The notes beneath the pieces are model-generated. The model made no database searches. It was given only the letters and a program-made list of their open reading frames with translations, and was not told the DNA's origin. From Lachnospiraceae bacterium (GTDB lineage Bacteria; Bacillota; Clostridia; Lachnospirales; Lachnospiraceae), in contig JAFTPO010000036.1 of NCBI GenBank assembly GCA_017463225.1, positions 1 to 51,580 on the forward strand: 51,580 nucleotides of DNA, given 5' to 3'. How positions within the stretch are numbered: the first letter of the stretch is position 1; every line of letters begins with the position of its first letter. A program made the position numbers and the translations under genes. Positions 32,634 through 41,547 of the stretch are shown in pieces.

Positions 32634-33812
32634 ATGAACGAATTAGAATTAAAGTATGGTTGTAACCCAAATCAGAAGCCATCCAGAATATATATGGCTA
32701 ACGGACAGGACCTTCCTATCCAGGTATTATCAGGTAAGCCAGGCTACATCAACTTCCTCGATGCATTTAACGGCTGGCAGTTAGTTAAGGAGTTAAAGGA
32801 GGCAACCGGTCTTCCTGCTGCTACTTCATTTAAACACGTATCACCAGCAGGTGCTGCTGTAGGTCTTCCACTTGATGAAACTCTTGCAAAGATTTACTGG
32901 GTAGATGATTTAGGTGAATTATCACCACTTGCGTCTGCTTACGCTAGAGCAAGAGGTGCTGACAGAATGTCATCATTCGGAGACTTCATCGCTCTTTCAG
33001 ATGTATGTGATGTATCAACAGCTAAGATTATTAAGAGAGAGGTATCAGACGGTGTTATCGCTCCAGGCTATGAGCCAGAGGCACTTGAGATTCTTAAGCA
33101 GAAGAAAAAGGGCAACTACAATATCATTCAGATAGATGAAAATTATGTACCAGAACCAATCGAGACTAAGCAGGTATATGGAATCAGCTTTGAGCAGGGA
33201 AGAAATGAGCTTCCTATCAACAATGAGCTTCTTGCAAATGTTGTTACAGCTAACAAGGATATCCCTGAGTCAGCTAAGATTGACCTTATCATCGCACTTA
33301 TCACTCTTAAGTATACTCAGTCAAACTCAGTATGCTACGCTAAGGGTGGACAGGCAATCGGTATTGGTGCAGGTCAGCAGTCAAGAGTACACTGTACAAG
33401 ACTTGCAGGTCAGAAGGCAGACAACTGGTTACTTCGTCAGTGTCCAAAGGTTCTCAACCTTCCATTCCTTGACACTATCGGACGTGCAGACAGAGATAAC
33501 GCTATAGATAACTACATCGGTGATGAGTACATGGATGTTCTCGCTGAGGGTGCTTGGCAGAGAGTATTCAAGGAGAAGCCAGAGATATTCACTGCTGAGG
33601 AGAAGCGTGCTTGGTTAGACCAGATGGAGGATGTAGCTCTTGGTTCAGATGCATTCTTCCCATTCTCAGATAACATTGAAAGAGCTAAGAAGAGCGGCGT
33701 TAAGTACATCGCTCAGCCAGGTGGCTCTATAAGAGATGACGCTGTTATCGAGTGCTGTGACAAGTACGGAATGGCTATGGCGTTTACAGGAATCAGATTG
33801 TTCCATCACTAA
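32634..33812 (+). CDS. purH: AICAR formyltransferase (stand-alone PurH-type domain)
   Basis: The 392-aa protein transfers a formyl group from 10-formyl-THF to AICAR. It corresponds to the C-terminal domain of PurH, with [10 protein letters not shown] at the start, [13 protein letters not shown] (catalytic Lys/His region), [14 protein letters not shown] and [12 protein letters not shown], and lacks the N-terminal cyclohydrolase domain. That activity is supplied by the gene before it. AAAGGA lies upstream of the ATG at 32634. A structured terminator-repeat follows 16 bp after the stop. Confidence 0.93.
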   Translation: MNELELKYGCNPNQKPSRIYMANGQDLPIQVLSGKPGYINFLDAFNGWQLVKELKEATGLPAATSFKHVSPAGAAVGLPLDETLAKIYWVDDLGELSPLASAYARARGADRMSSFGDFIALSDVCDVSTAKIIKREVSDGVIAPGYEPEALEILKQKKKGNYNIIQIDENYVPEPIETKQVYGISFEQGRNELPINNELLANVVTANKDIPESAKIDLIIALITLKYTQSNSVCYAKGGQAIGIGAGQQSRVHCTRLAGQKADNWLLRQCPKVLNLPFLDTIGRADRDNAIDNYIGDEYMDVLAEGAWQRVFKEKPEIFTAEEKRAWLDQMEDVALGSDAFFPFSDNIERAKKSGVKYIAQPGGSIRDDAVIECCDKYGMAMAFTGIRLFHH

Positions 33813-33827
33813 GATAAAAGTAAAGAT

Positions 33828-33952
33828 AAAGGGCTGTGCAACGAAACATACCGGCCGACCTGCCTAGGGATAAAGCTCCGCTGACACTAACACGGTCAGC
33901 TTCGCTTTACCCTGGCGCGGTCGGAATGTAGGTTATGGCACAGCCCTTTTTT
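33828..33952 (+). repeat. long structured repeat, copy 1 (terminator-associated)
   Basis: Outer arms AAAGGGCTGTGC (33828-33839) and GCACAGCCCTTTT (33938-33950). Inside are ACAT/ATGT, CCGACC/GGTCGG, GCC-AGGG-TAAAGC/GCTTTACCCTGGC and GCTGAC/GTCAGC around loop ACTAACACG. A T-run follows on the plus strand, so it also ends transcription after purH, and it faces the HAD gene on the other side. Copies 2 and 3 are at 41401 and 43709. Confidence 0.85.
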
Positions 33953-33969
33953 ATTATTGTTCTTAAAAT

Positions 33970-34620
33970 CTAACCTTGTAAGTAATCTATGACAGATTTT
34001 AGATCTTCTATTATCCCCACTGACAACTCTTCCATCTCCTCATCAGGCTCCATCATATCGGGAACCATGATGGGCATAAGCCCTGCAGCGTGGGCTGAAC
34101 GGATTCCATTGTAAGAATCTTCTATGGCATAGGCTTCACTTGGGCTTACACCTAAGACTTGGCACGCCTTAATATAGATATCCGGTGCAGGTTTGCTACG
34201 CTCTACCATATCTCCACAGATGATGGCATCAAAGTAATCTATAAGGCCTGCCCAGGTAAGACCACTTTCCACGGTCACCTGTCTGGTGGATGTAGCCAGC
34301 GCAATCTTCTTTCCACAAGCCTTTAGGTAATCCATTATCTCCACAACTCCCGGCTTTAGAGGCAGCTTGCCATTATCATATCTCTCATGAAACAAATCTG
34401 ACATCTCCTTCTTGTACTCCACATAAGGAAAATCAGCTCCATATCTCTTGAGAAAACGCTCCTTGGCTTCTACCTGATTGCAGCCAAAACACTCTCTAAC
34501 TGCATCATCTATATCCGGAATGCCATACTTGTCCGCGATTACTCTCCAGCACTCCACTACCTTAATCTCTGAGTCAAATATAACTCCGTCCATATCAAAT
34601 ACAACTGCTTTGTAATTCAT
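33970..34620 (-). CDS. HAD-family phosphatase (beta-phosphoglucomutase-like)
   Basis: The 216-aa protein has the HAD motif I FDMDGVIFDSE (nucleophile Asp), a cap domain of the beta-phosphoglucomutase/phosphatase subclass, motif II ATSTRQ, motif III Lys in RSKPAPDIY, and IEDSYNGIRSA (motif IV). AAAGGAG precedes the ATG. It ends the minus-strand operon with DHHW and MBOAT genes, starting 20 bp after DHHW. The substrate is likely a small sugar phosphate but unproven. Confidence 0.9.
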   Translation of the reverse strand: MNYKAVVFDMDGVIFDSEIKVVECWRVIADKYGIPDIDDAVRECFGCNQVEAKERFLKRYGADFPYVEYKKEMSDLFHERYDNGKLPLKPGVVEIMDYLKACGKKIALATSTRQVTVESGLTWAGLIDYFDAIICGDMVERSKPAPDIYIKACQVLGVSPSEAYAIEDSYNGIRSAHAAGLMPIMVPDMMEPDEEMEELSVGIIEDLKSVIDYLQG

Positions 34621-34640
34621 AGGATACTCCTTTGTATAAT

Positions 34641-35747
34641 CTACTTCAACGTCTCACTATTATTTAGCACTCCCGTGCTATACAGGAACAGCACATCCTG
34701 ATTCTCGAACTCTATAAACTGTCCCAGTCTGTTGCTTGGCAGGTATCTTATGTCAACCAACGTCACCTTCCTATATCCTGTGGCAAGAAGTGGGGCTATA
34801 TTGCTTCCAAAGGAGTCTCTGAATATTACCAATTCTTTTACTGTAGATACGTTAGGGTTTTCTATAGTTATCAGTGATAATGGTCCGTGGAGGTAGAACT
34901 CGTATGGGTCATTTCCCTCTAAGGCCTCCATATCATACATTGATATCTGTCGGTTGTTCTCGTGGTCATATATTATCATATCCTCCAGATTAGAGTTGGT
35001 CAGATAGTACATCTCCTCTCCCCTCATAGGGAATCCGAACTGACTGTAATATACTCCCTTAAAGTCATCTGTAACCTTTATCTCATCATATATGGTGTCT
35101 ACACTTACATTCATCTCTCTGCCCATAAAATCTGCCACGCCAGCCAGTCTCTCCTGTCTTAGATGAGTATCAGTCTTGTAGTAATCCTCCATAGAGAGGG
35201 TATTCATAATGCTTATATATTGGGCGTATTCCATGCCTTCTCTGGTTCTGACCACCAGCTCATTGTAATCGTATGCAGGATATAACAGCTTCTCATTAAA
35301 ATAGTTCTTATCAGGTATTATGGACATATATATGCTTACATCCTTGTCTGCCAGATAGGTATCGTATATATATCTGAATCTCTCCGTAGCATTATCTATG
35401 GACTCTGTGTCCAGAGGATAATCAAGCCTTGATATATACCCATTTGTAAGGTAATATCCCTGATGGTCCAGCTTTCTCATAATAACACTTTGGTACACTG
35501 ACTTTGCAGTTCTAAGCTCATCTCTAAAGGCTGCCTGATCCAAGGCATATTCCTCGAAGTCATCACTGTATTCTCCAGATGCCAGGGCTTCGACTTTAAG
35601 CTCCGGTCTTTGCTTTAGAGGTCTTCTCTCTGACAGAGACATATCCTGACTTGGCTTAATCAGGCACAGCAAGCTGTAGCCATAGAATAACACTCCTATG
35701 ACTATTACCGTAAGTATTCCCTTTGTCCTTCTCTCTTTTTCAGACAT
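34641..35747 (-). CDS. DHHW-family protein (SGNH-like, AlgX-related)
   Basis: The 368-aa protein has an N-terminal membrane anchor (about residues 11-30) and an extracellular domain. Features of the DHHW/AlgX-type acetyltransferase are LSERRPLKQRPEL, FRDELRTAKSV, IIPDKNYFN, TDTHLRQER and the C-terminal FRDSFGSNIAPLLATGYRKV, a SGNH-like serine region. It lies 18 bp after the MBOAT gene. The usual division of labour is that MBOAT brings an acyl group across the membrane and the DHHW partner adds it to an exopolysaccharide or wall polymer. Confidence 0.88.
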   Translation of the reverse strand: MSEKERRTKGILTVIVIGVLFYGYSLLCLIKPSQDMSLSERRPLKQRPELKVEALASGEYSDDFEEYALDQAAFRDELRTAKSVYQSVIMRKLDHQGYYLTNGYISRLDYPLDTESIDNATERFRYIYDTYLADKDVSIYMSIIPDKNYFNEKLLYPAYDYNELVVRTREGMEYAQYISIMNTLSMEDYYKTDTHLRQERLAGVADFMGREMNVSVDTIYDEIKVTDDFKGVYYSQFGFPMRGEEMYYLTNSNLEDMIIYDHENNRQISMYDMEALEGNDPYEFYLHGPLSLITIENPNVSTVKELVIFRDSFGSNIAPLLATGYRKVTLVDIRYLPSNRLGQFIEFENQDVLFLYSTGVLNNSETLK

Positions 35748-35765
35748 ACCGTTTCCTCTATCCTA

Positions 35766-37202
35766 CTAGAATCTAAAATATAAAAATGGGTTAAATGAAC
35801 CGTCCACTATGTGAGCTGTTGACAGTATTAGTATAAGTGCCAGTACAACAGATTCAAGCACTGTATCAAGCTTGTACTTTTCAGCAGCCGCCATAGCTCT
35901 TTGGGCTATCTTCTTCACCAAAGGTGTAGCGCCAATTATGGCTACGAATAAGGTGAATCCGTAGCTTGCCACATGATAAAGTGACTCCTTAGTCATAAGT
36001 GACAATCCCCCCATGCCAAACATATTTTTAAGCATAGCTCCAGCCTGTCCCAATGTATCACAGCTAAATATTACAAAGCTTATAACTGTAGCCATTAAAA
36101 CATATATGTGGTTTATGCCCTTTGCCTTCTGGAGGTAGCTTAAGATAAACAGCTTCTCTATAATAAGCAGCACTCCGAAAAACAGGCCCCACACCACGAA
36201 GTTCATAGTGGCACCATGCCACAAACCGGTCAGTGACCACACCACCAACAGGTTAAAGATGAGTCTGCCCTTTCCCACTCTGCTGCCTCCCATAGGGATG
36301 TACACATAGTCTCTAAACCATCCACCTAAGGTCATATGCCAGCGTCTCCAAAACTCTGTAATACTTTTTGACACATATGGATAATCAAAATTCTCAGGGA
36401 ATCTAAAGCCCAGTATCCTACCTAATCCGATAGCCATATCACTGTAGCCGGAGAAATCAAAATATATCTGAAGGGCAGCTGCTATGGCACATACCCAGGA
36501 AAGTGTTACCGAGTTTTCCTGAACACTCTTTGCCACATCAACCAGGGCTCCCAGCTGGTTAGCTATAAGCACTTTTTTGCCTAAGCCTATAACGAACCTT
36601 ACTATTCCCTCTCTCACCATAGGTATACTGTGGGTTCTATGTGAAAGCTCCTGCTCCACGTCACTGTATCTTACTATAGGTCCCGCTATAAGCTGAGGGA
36701 ACATAATAACGTAGGTATATAGGGTAATAGGATTCCTAATAGCCTTAACCTGTCCTCTATACACGTCCACTACATAACTGATTAGCTGGAAGGTATAAAA
36801 GCTTATTCCTATAGGCAAAGCTATGTCCAAAAGCCTTGGTGTAACGCCAATTATGCCTGCTACAATCTCTATAAAGAAATTAGCATATTTGAAGAATCCT
36901 AAGCCCAGCAGACAACAAAAAAGAGCTATAATAAGTGTTATTCTTCCAGTCACCTTATCCTTATATTTTTCTATAACAAGGGCAGACAGATAACCCACCA
37001 ATATGGTTAACAGCATAAATAGCACATAACCATACAGCACCGGATGCCCTGCTATGTTAATGGCTCTGGACTCTCCCCAGCCGTAGAAGATAAGGCTTGA
37101 GATTAACAAAACCACATTCTTCCCCTTAGCCGGCACCACAAAATATATAAGCAGCACGGCAGGAAGAAAATAATATAAAAATGTCATGCTAGAAAATACC
37201 AT
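35766..37202 (-). CDS. MBOAT-family O-acyltransferase (AlgI/DltB-like)
   Basis: The 478-aa membrane protein has about ten to twelve helices and the conserved SITEFWRRWHMTLGGWFRDY block with WHGATMNFVVWG, which carries the catalytic histidine. AGGAG lies ten bases before the ATG. It is followed by the DHHW gene, its usual partner for O-acetylating secreted polysaccharide. The lipoprotein gene 42 bp upstream may be part of the same unit. The glycan is not identified; no glycan synthesis genes are adjacent. Confidence 0.93.
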   Translation of the reverse strand: MVFSSMTFLYYFLPAVLLIYFVVPAKGKNVVLLISSLIFYGWGESRAINIAGHPVLYGYVLFMLLTILVGYLSALVIEKYKDKVTGRITLIIALFCCLLGLGFFKYANFFIEIVAGIIGVTPRLLDIALPIGISFYTFQLISYVVDVYRGQVKAIRNPITLYTYVIMFPQLIAGPIVRYSDVEQELSHRTHSIPMVREGIVRFVIGLGKKVLIANQLGALVDVAKSVQENSVTLSWVCAIAAALQIYFDFSGYSDMAIGLGRILGFRFPENFDYPYVSKSITEFWRRWHMTLGGWFRDYVYIPMGGSRVGKGRLIFNLLVVWSLTGLWHGATMNFVVWGLFFGVLLIIEKLFILSYLQKAKGINHIYVLMATVISFVIFSCDTLGQAGAMLKNMFGMGGLSLMTKESLYHVASYGFTLFVAIIGATPLVKKIAQRAMAAAEKYKLDTVLESVVLALILILSTAHIVDGSFNPFLYFRF

Positions 37203-37244
37203 TTATTATTAGCTCCTAAATGAGTTTACATAATATCTTGTTCT

Positions 37245-37847
37245 TTACTGTACCAAGCTCTCCTCATAGACTATCTTTGACATAGGATACTCTGCTGTAA
37301 GCTTAGTCTTAAATGTGTCTATAATCTCTGCATTTCCAAAGGCTGACACCACATAGTTGTCTCCTATGGATACTATGATAAGTGTGTCAGGGAAGCCACA
37401 CATCCACTGTCTGTTCATAATATTGTCCTTAAGCTTGTCACAGAAATCCTGCTGATTAGCTGCATCTGTAACACGATAAGCACCTGCTGTAAAAGTATTT
37501 GCATTCATCATATGCATCATAGAAGCTGCATCATCTACATATGAAGCTGCATCTGCAGGTACACCAAGCATAGCATCTAAGCTCTCCACATCTGATACAT
37601 TAAATGCTCCCGGAGCATCCATAACTGAGTTATTGTAATCTCCACCTGCTATGGCAAACTTCTCCTCATCTCCGTAGGTTCCCCAAACTGTATTGAATAT
37701 CTCCAGAGAATCTGTAATCTCTACTGCCGCCTCTGTGGTAGCCTCTGTAGTTGCTACTGTTGTAGCATCCTTATCCTCACCACAGCCTGCCACTGCAAGC
37801 ATGGTCATCATAGCAAGTCCTATTATTCCTAATCTTTTCTTCATCAT
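37245..37847 (-). CDS. DUF4358-like lipoprotein
   Basis: The 200-aa protein starts at 37847 (two consecutive Met codons, CGGAGGAATT upstream) with a signal peptide MMKKRLGIIGLAMMTMLAVA and lipobox AVAGC. A threonine/alanine-rich linker (TTVATTEATTEAA) leads to a domain resembling DUF4358 lipoproteins, about residues 55-195. It is anchored outside the membrane. Cotranscription with MBOAT/DHHW is likely, so it may assist that surface modification. Family call moderate. Confidence 0.8.
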   Translation of the reverse strand: MMKKRLGIIGLAMMTMLAVAGCGEDKDATTVATTEATTEAAVEITDSLEIFNTVWGTYGDEEKFAIAGGDYNNSVMDAPGAFNVSDVESLDAMLGVPADAASYVDDAASMMHMMNANTFTAGAYRVTDAANQQDFCDKLKDNIMNRQWMCGFPDTLIIVSIGDNYVVSAFGNAEIIDTFKTKLTAEYPMSKIVYEESLVQ

Positions 37848-37970
37848 AATTCCTCCGTAATAATTTATTCTTATTATATCCAATCCAGGTAATATAATAC
37901 ATTCTTTGTGAAGTCATAGCTTCTCTGACTTTTCTCTCATATCATAGCATAGTAAAAGGTTTTTGCCCAC

Positions 37971-38020
37971 CAAAAAACACAGTTTCAGATATTTTCATAA
38001 TTAATACTGTAAACTGTGTT
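37971..38020 (-). terminator. terminator of the 38080 acyltransferase gene
   Basis: Arms AACACAGTTT (37976-37985) and AAACTGTGTT (38011-38020) with a 25-nt loop. The minus-strand 3' arm is followed by TTTTGG. The large loop makes it less compact than the others. Confidence 0.7.
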
Positions 38021-38079
38021 CTTTGCCTTATGTTTTATACTAAATTATAGCTTATCCAACATATTTACTGCATATTATA

Positions 38080-38841
38080 TTACGCAGCAATACGAATCCT
38101 CTTGTCATAAAAGCCTCTTCTCTTCTTGCACTTAAGCTGCTCCTGAACCTTTTGCTCTATGACATCCCTAACCATAAGAGCTATCTCCTCAGTGGTCATA
38201 TCCTTGTACTCATGGTACTCTATAGGCTTAAGGTAATGTACCTGAGTGGTAACTTTTCTAAGAGAGTTATAGGAATATGGTACATACGAGTCTATTATAG
38301 CAACAGGAACTATAGGTGTTTTGCTCCTGACTGATATCTTAAAGGAGCCTGCCTTAAATTCCTGAAGATTATTTCCATTGTGGTCATATCCACCCTCAGG
38401 GAATATAACGTATCTTCTGCCCTCATTTACCTCATTTATCAGCTTCTTTATGGTTTTGGCCTGACTTCTCATATCATCTTTGTCAAGGGTACTTCCCTTT
38501 AACACATTGAGAAATGGCTTCATAACAGGCAGATTGGATCTAACCTCGTCCATAACAACGGTACATGGATTATCGTGTCCATATATAATTCCTACCATAT
38601 CGTATTTGCCCTGGTGGTTAGAGTACATTACATACCCTCCCTCCTTGGGAAGGTTTTCCTTACCATAAACCTCAGTTTCTATAAATGAATGCTGCTTTAT
38701 CTTATCAACTATTAGTCTGGCGAATTTGTATCTGTCTTCCTCTGTAAACATATCATCATGCTTATCCATATAGGACGCCTTCACATATAAAAGTATGATA
38801 TAAGGAACAGAAACAGCGATTACAAAATAAAATCTTAACAT
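38080..38841 (-). CDS. 1-acyl-glycerol-3-phosphate acyltransferase-like (PlsC)
   Basis: The 253-aa protein has an N-terminal membrane helix (about residues 3-20), YSNHQGKYD (H76, D81) and FPEGGYDHNG, plus TPIVPVAI, the PlsC blocks. The ATG at 38841 has GGAGG upstream; the longer frame runs back through the promoter. It is a stand-alone gene with its own terminator. Fourth PlsC-type domain in the window. A palindrome related to those before other lipid genes lies 90 bp upstream. Confidence 0.9.
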   Translation of the reverse strand: MLRFYFVIAVSVPYIILLYVKASYMDKHDDMFTEEDRYKFARLIVDKIKQHSFIETEVYGKENLPKEGGYVMYSNHQGKYDMVGIIYGHDNPCTVVMDEVRSNLPVMKPFLNVLKGSTLDKDDMRSQAKTIKKLINEVNEGRRYVIFPEGGYDHNGNNLQEFKAGSFKISVRSKTPIVPVAIIDSYVPYSYNSLRKVTTQVHYLKPIEYHEYKDMTTEEIALMVRDVIEQKVQEQLKCKKRRGFYDKRIRIAA

Positions 38842-38930
38842 TTTCAGCCTCCATACTTCGACTTTATTCCACAGAATACATAATATCACAGGATGTTTTA
38901 AAAATAAAAGTATTTTTTTAAACTATTTCC

Positions 38931-38944
38931 TCAACTATTGTTAA
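38931..38944 (-). promoter_or_regulatory. candidate lipid-gene operator 3
   Basis: TCAACTATTGTTAA matches the perfect palindrome at 22541 at 12 of 14 positions. It lies 90 bp upstream of the plsC start at 38841 and between divergent genes. On the minus strand TTGAGG then TACTTT (16 bp spacer) could be the promoter. Confidence 0.4.
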
Positions 38945-38980
38945 TTTTTCTCTCAAAGCCCTTGAAAACAAAGGATTTCA

Positions 38981-39009
38981 TTGCATTTTACTCACTTTCG
39001 TGGTATATT
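38981..39009 (+). promoter_or_regulatory. promoter of the first amino-acid ABC operon
   Basis: TTGCAT (38981-38986), a 17-bp spacer and TATATT (39004-39009), 39 bp before the ATG at 39048. Confidence 0.65.
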
Positions 39010-39047
39010 ATGCAAATGATTATTCACATTTAGGAGGAAATTTTATA

Positions 39048-39902
39048 ATGAAGAAATTTGTAGTTTTCATGCTTACTCTGGTTATGGCATTCACTTGTCT
39101 TACCGGATGTGGCGAGAAGAAGGATTCAACACCAGTAACTGCTAAGGTTATCGAGATTGACCTTACCAGCGAGGAGTATGCATTCGGAGTTGATAAAACT
39201 CAGCCTGAGCTCTTAGAGAAGGCTAATGCATTTATCGCACAGATTAAGTCAGATGGAACCTTCGATGAGATATGTAACAATTATTTCGGAGATGGCACTC
39301 CTGTTGCAGTTAAGTCAGCTGCATATGACGCAAACAAGGATCAGCTTGTAGTTGCTACTAACGCTGCTTTCGAGCCATTTGAGTACACTCAGGGCGAGGA
39401 TTACTATGGTATCGATATGGAGATTGCTGCAAAGTTTGCTGAATACCTTGGAGTAGAGCTTGTTATCCAGAATATGGATTTCGATGCAGTATGTCTTTCA
39501 GTAGGTCAGCAGAAGTGTGATATCGCAATGGCTGGTCTCACTATCAAGGAGGACAGATTAGAGTATGTTAACTTTACAGATCCTTACTACAGCGCTTCTC
39601 AGAAGCTTATCGTAAGATCTGATAACACTGAGTTTGATGCCTGCACAGATGTGGCTTCAGTAGAGGCTATCTTAAATGGCAAGGACAGCAGTGTAAAGAT
39701 TGGTGTTCAGACAGGTACTACAGGTCAGTTCTACTGTGAGGGTGATGCTGACTGGGGCTTCACAGGCTTTAAGTGTGAAACTGTTGGATACAAGAATGGT
39801 GCGTTAGCAGTTCAGGATCTCCTTAACAAGAACATTGATATGGTTATCATCGATTCTGCACCTGCTAAGTGTATTACAGAGTCAATCAACGAGATGCAGT
39901 AG
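39048..39902 (+). CDS. amino-acid ABC transporter binding lipoprotein, circularly permuted
   Basis: The 284-aa lipoprotein (signal peptide, lipobox CLTGC with Cys21) belongs to SBP family 3. Residues 36-81 (LTSEEYAFGVDKTQPELLEK, then the helix up to NNYFG) look like the piece that normally ends this family, after which the canonical N-terminal strand begins at about 98 (QLVVATNAAFEPFEY). The protein stops at residue 284 after IIDSAPAK..., without a C-terminal copy of that piece. The order is therefore permuted, not duplicated. AGGAGG precedes the ATG. Permease and ATPase genes follow. Family indicates polar amino acids; exact ligand unknown. Confidence 0.9.
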   Translation: MKKFVVFMLTLVMAFTCLTGCGEKKDSTPVTAKVIEIDLTSEEYAFGVDKTQPELLEKANAFIAQIKSDGTFDEICNNYFGDGTPVAVKSAAYDANKDQLVVATNAAFEPFEYTQGEDYYGIDMEIAAKFAEYLGVELVIQNMDFDAVCLSVGQQKCDIAMAGLTIKEDRLEYVNFTDPYYSASQKLIVRSDNTEFDACTDVASVEAILNGKDSSVKIGVQTGTTGQFYCEGDADWGFTGFKCETVGYKNGALAVQDLLNKNIDMVIIDSAPAKCITESINEMQ

Positions 39903-39910
39903 AGGTTATT

Positions 39911-40621
39911 ATGGGTAATTTTGAGCAGAAGGTTGAAAAGTTTATAGAGATATTTATAGAGCAAAATGGCTATGTAAAGGTTCTTGAAGGTCTTAAGAAT
40001 ACACTGATTATAGCTGTGTTAGGTCTCCTAATCGGTATAGTTATCGGTACTCTGATAGCTACTGTAAGGGTTATCCCTAAGTATAAGATTTTACCAAGAA
40101 TCTTAAATGGTTTCTGTAGCTTCTACGTTGGTCTCTTTAGAGGTACTCCTATCGTAGTTCAGCTCCTTGTATTTTACTATGTTATGCTTCCCCTTATGGG
40201 AGTTCACATGACAGGTGTACAGGTTGCCATCTGGGTATTCGGTCTTAATTCCGGAGCCTACATCTCGGAGATTATGAGAAGTGGTATCCTCTCCGTTGAC
40301 CCGGGTCAAATGGAGGCAGGCCGTGCAGTAGGCTTAAGCTTCGGCACTACTATGATGAAGATAGTTATCCCTCAGGCAGTGAAGAATATTCTTCCTACTC
40401 TTGGTAATGAGTTCATCGCTCTTATTAAGGAAACCTCAGTTGTTAGCTTTGTAGGTGCAGCAGACCTTTACGTTGCATTTAACTACATCGGAAGCAACAG
40501 CTACGAGTTCATGGTGCCTTACCTGGTTATGGCGATGATTTACATCGTACTTGTATTATTAATTAGCTTAGGTATTAAGCTTATGGAAAGGAGCCTGAGA
40601 AAAAGTGATAGACGTAATTAA
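39911..40621 (+). CDS. amino-acid ABC transporter permease
   Basis: The 236-aa inner-membrane permease of the His/Glu/Gln type has about five helices, with [15 protein letters not shown] near the N-terminal third and the EAA loop [20 protein letters not shown]. The ATG at 39911 has AGAGG seven bases upstream; the longer frame is inside the binding-protein gene. It starts 8 bp after the binding protein stop, and the ATPase start lies within its last codons. Confidence 0.93.
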   Translation: MGNFEQKVEKFIEIFIEQNGYVKVLEGLKNTLIIAVLGLLIGIVIGTLIATVRVIPKYKILPRILNGFCSFYVGLFRGTPIVVQLLVFYYVMLPLMGVHMTGVQVAIWVFGLNSGAYISEIMRSGILSVDPGQMEAGRAVGLSFGTTMMKIVIPQAVKNILPTLGNEFIALIKETSVVSFVGAADLYVAFNYIGSNSYEFMVPYLVMAMIYIVLVLLISLGIKLMERSLRKSDRRN

Positions 40622-41393
40622 TCTTACCAAGAAATTCAATGACTTAAATGTCTTAAATGGCATTAGCGTTAAGATTGAAAAGGGAGATATCATATGCGTA
40701 ATCGGACCTTCCGGCTCAGGCAAAAGTACCTTCCTTAGATGCTTAAATTGTATGGAGGACCCTACCGGTGGTCAGATTATCTTCAATAATGTTGATATAG
40801 CTGACACTAAGGTAGACATCAATATCCACCGTCGTAAGATGGGTATGGTTTTCCAGCATTTTAACTTATTTAATAATAAGACTGTTATACAAAATATTAT
40901 GCTTGCCCCTGTTCACGTTCAGGTTAAGGATATGAAGAAAGCTAAGAGAAAAAAGCTTAAAGATGACCCTGCCTATAATACTACAAAGGCTGAAATTATT
41001 AAGAACGCTAGAGAGAATGCTATAAAGCTTCTAGAGCGTATAGGCCTGGCTGATAAGGCAGATGTTTATCCTTCTACCCTTTCTGGTGGTCAGAAGCAAA
41101 GAGTTGCAATAGTTCGTGCTCTTGCCATGAACCCAGATGTTATTCTCTTCGATGAGCCAACAAGCGCTCTTGACCCTGAGATGGTTGGTGAGGTTTTAGA
41201 CCTTATGAAGTCCTTAGCTGAGGACTTTATGACTATGATTATAGTTACCCACGAGATGGGCTTTGCCAGAGAGGTTGCCAACAAGATTCTATTCATCGAC
41301 GAGGGTAAGATTCTTGAGAGTGGCACTCCTGAGGAATTCTTCGGAAATCCTAAGCATCCAAGACTTAAGGAGTTTTTGTCTAAAGTTTTATAA
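40605..41393 (+). CDS. amino-acid ABC transporter ATPase
   Basis: The 262-aa ATPase uses a GTG start after AGGAG, overlapping the permease by 17 bp. Walker A is GPSGSGKST, Walker [13 protein letters not shown], and the signature LSGGQKQR. A short insertion around residues 100-125 ([16 protein letters not shown]) lies between the Q-loop and the signature, which is lysine-rich and unusual but seen in some Clostridia. It completes the ABC operon before a structured repeat. Confidence 0.93.
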   Translation: MIDVINLTKKFNDLNVLNGISVKIEKGDIICVIGPSGSGKSTFLRCLNCMEDPTGGQIIFNNVDIADTKVDINIHRRKMGMVFQHFNLFNNKTVIQNIMLAPVHVQVKDMKKAKRKKLKDDPAYNTTKAEIIKNARENAIKLLERIGLADKADVYPSTLSGGQKQRVAIVRALAMNPDVILFDEPTSALDPEMVGEVLDLMKSLAEDFMTMIIVTHEMGFAREVANKILFIDEGKILESGTPEEFFGNPKHPRLKEFLSKVL

Positions 41394-41400
41394 ATGAATT

Positions 41401-41530
41401 TAAAGGGCTGTGTGCAATTTACTTTACCGGCCGACCTGCCTAGGGATAATGCTTCGCTGACACTAACACGGTCAGCTGCGCATTACCCTGGCACGGTCGG
41501 AAGGTAATATATAGGCACACAGCCCTTATT
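41401..41530 (+). repeat. long structured repeat, copy 2 (terminator-associated)
   Basis: Outer arms TAAAGGGCTGTGTGC (41401-41415) and GCACACAGCCCTTA (41515-41528). Inside, TTTACC/GGTAA, CCGACC/GGTCGG, AATGC/GCATT (AAAGC/GCTTT in copy 1: paired change) and GCTGAC/GTCAGC with loop ACTAACACG. It lies between converging ABC and ptsG genes and is likely to end both transcripts. Confidence 0.85.
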
Positions 41531-41547
41531 AGTTAATATGCTTTCTT

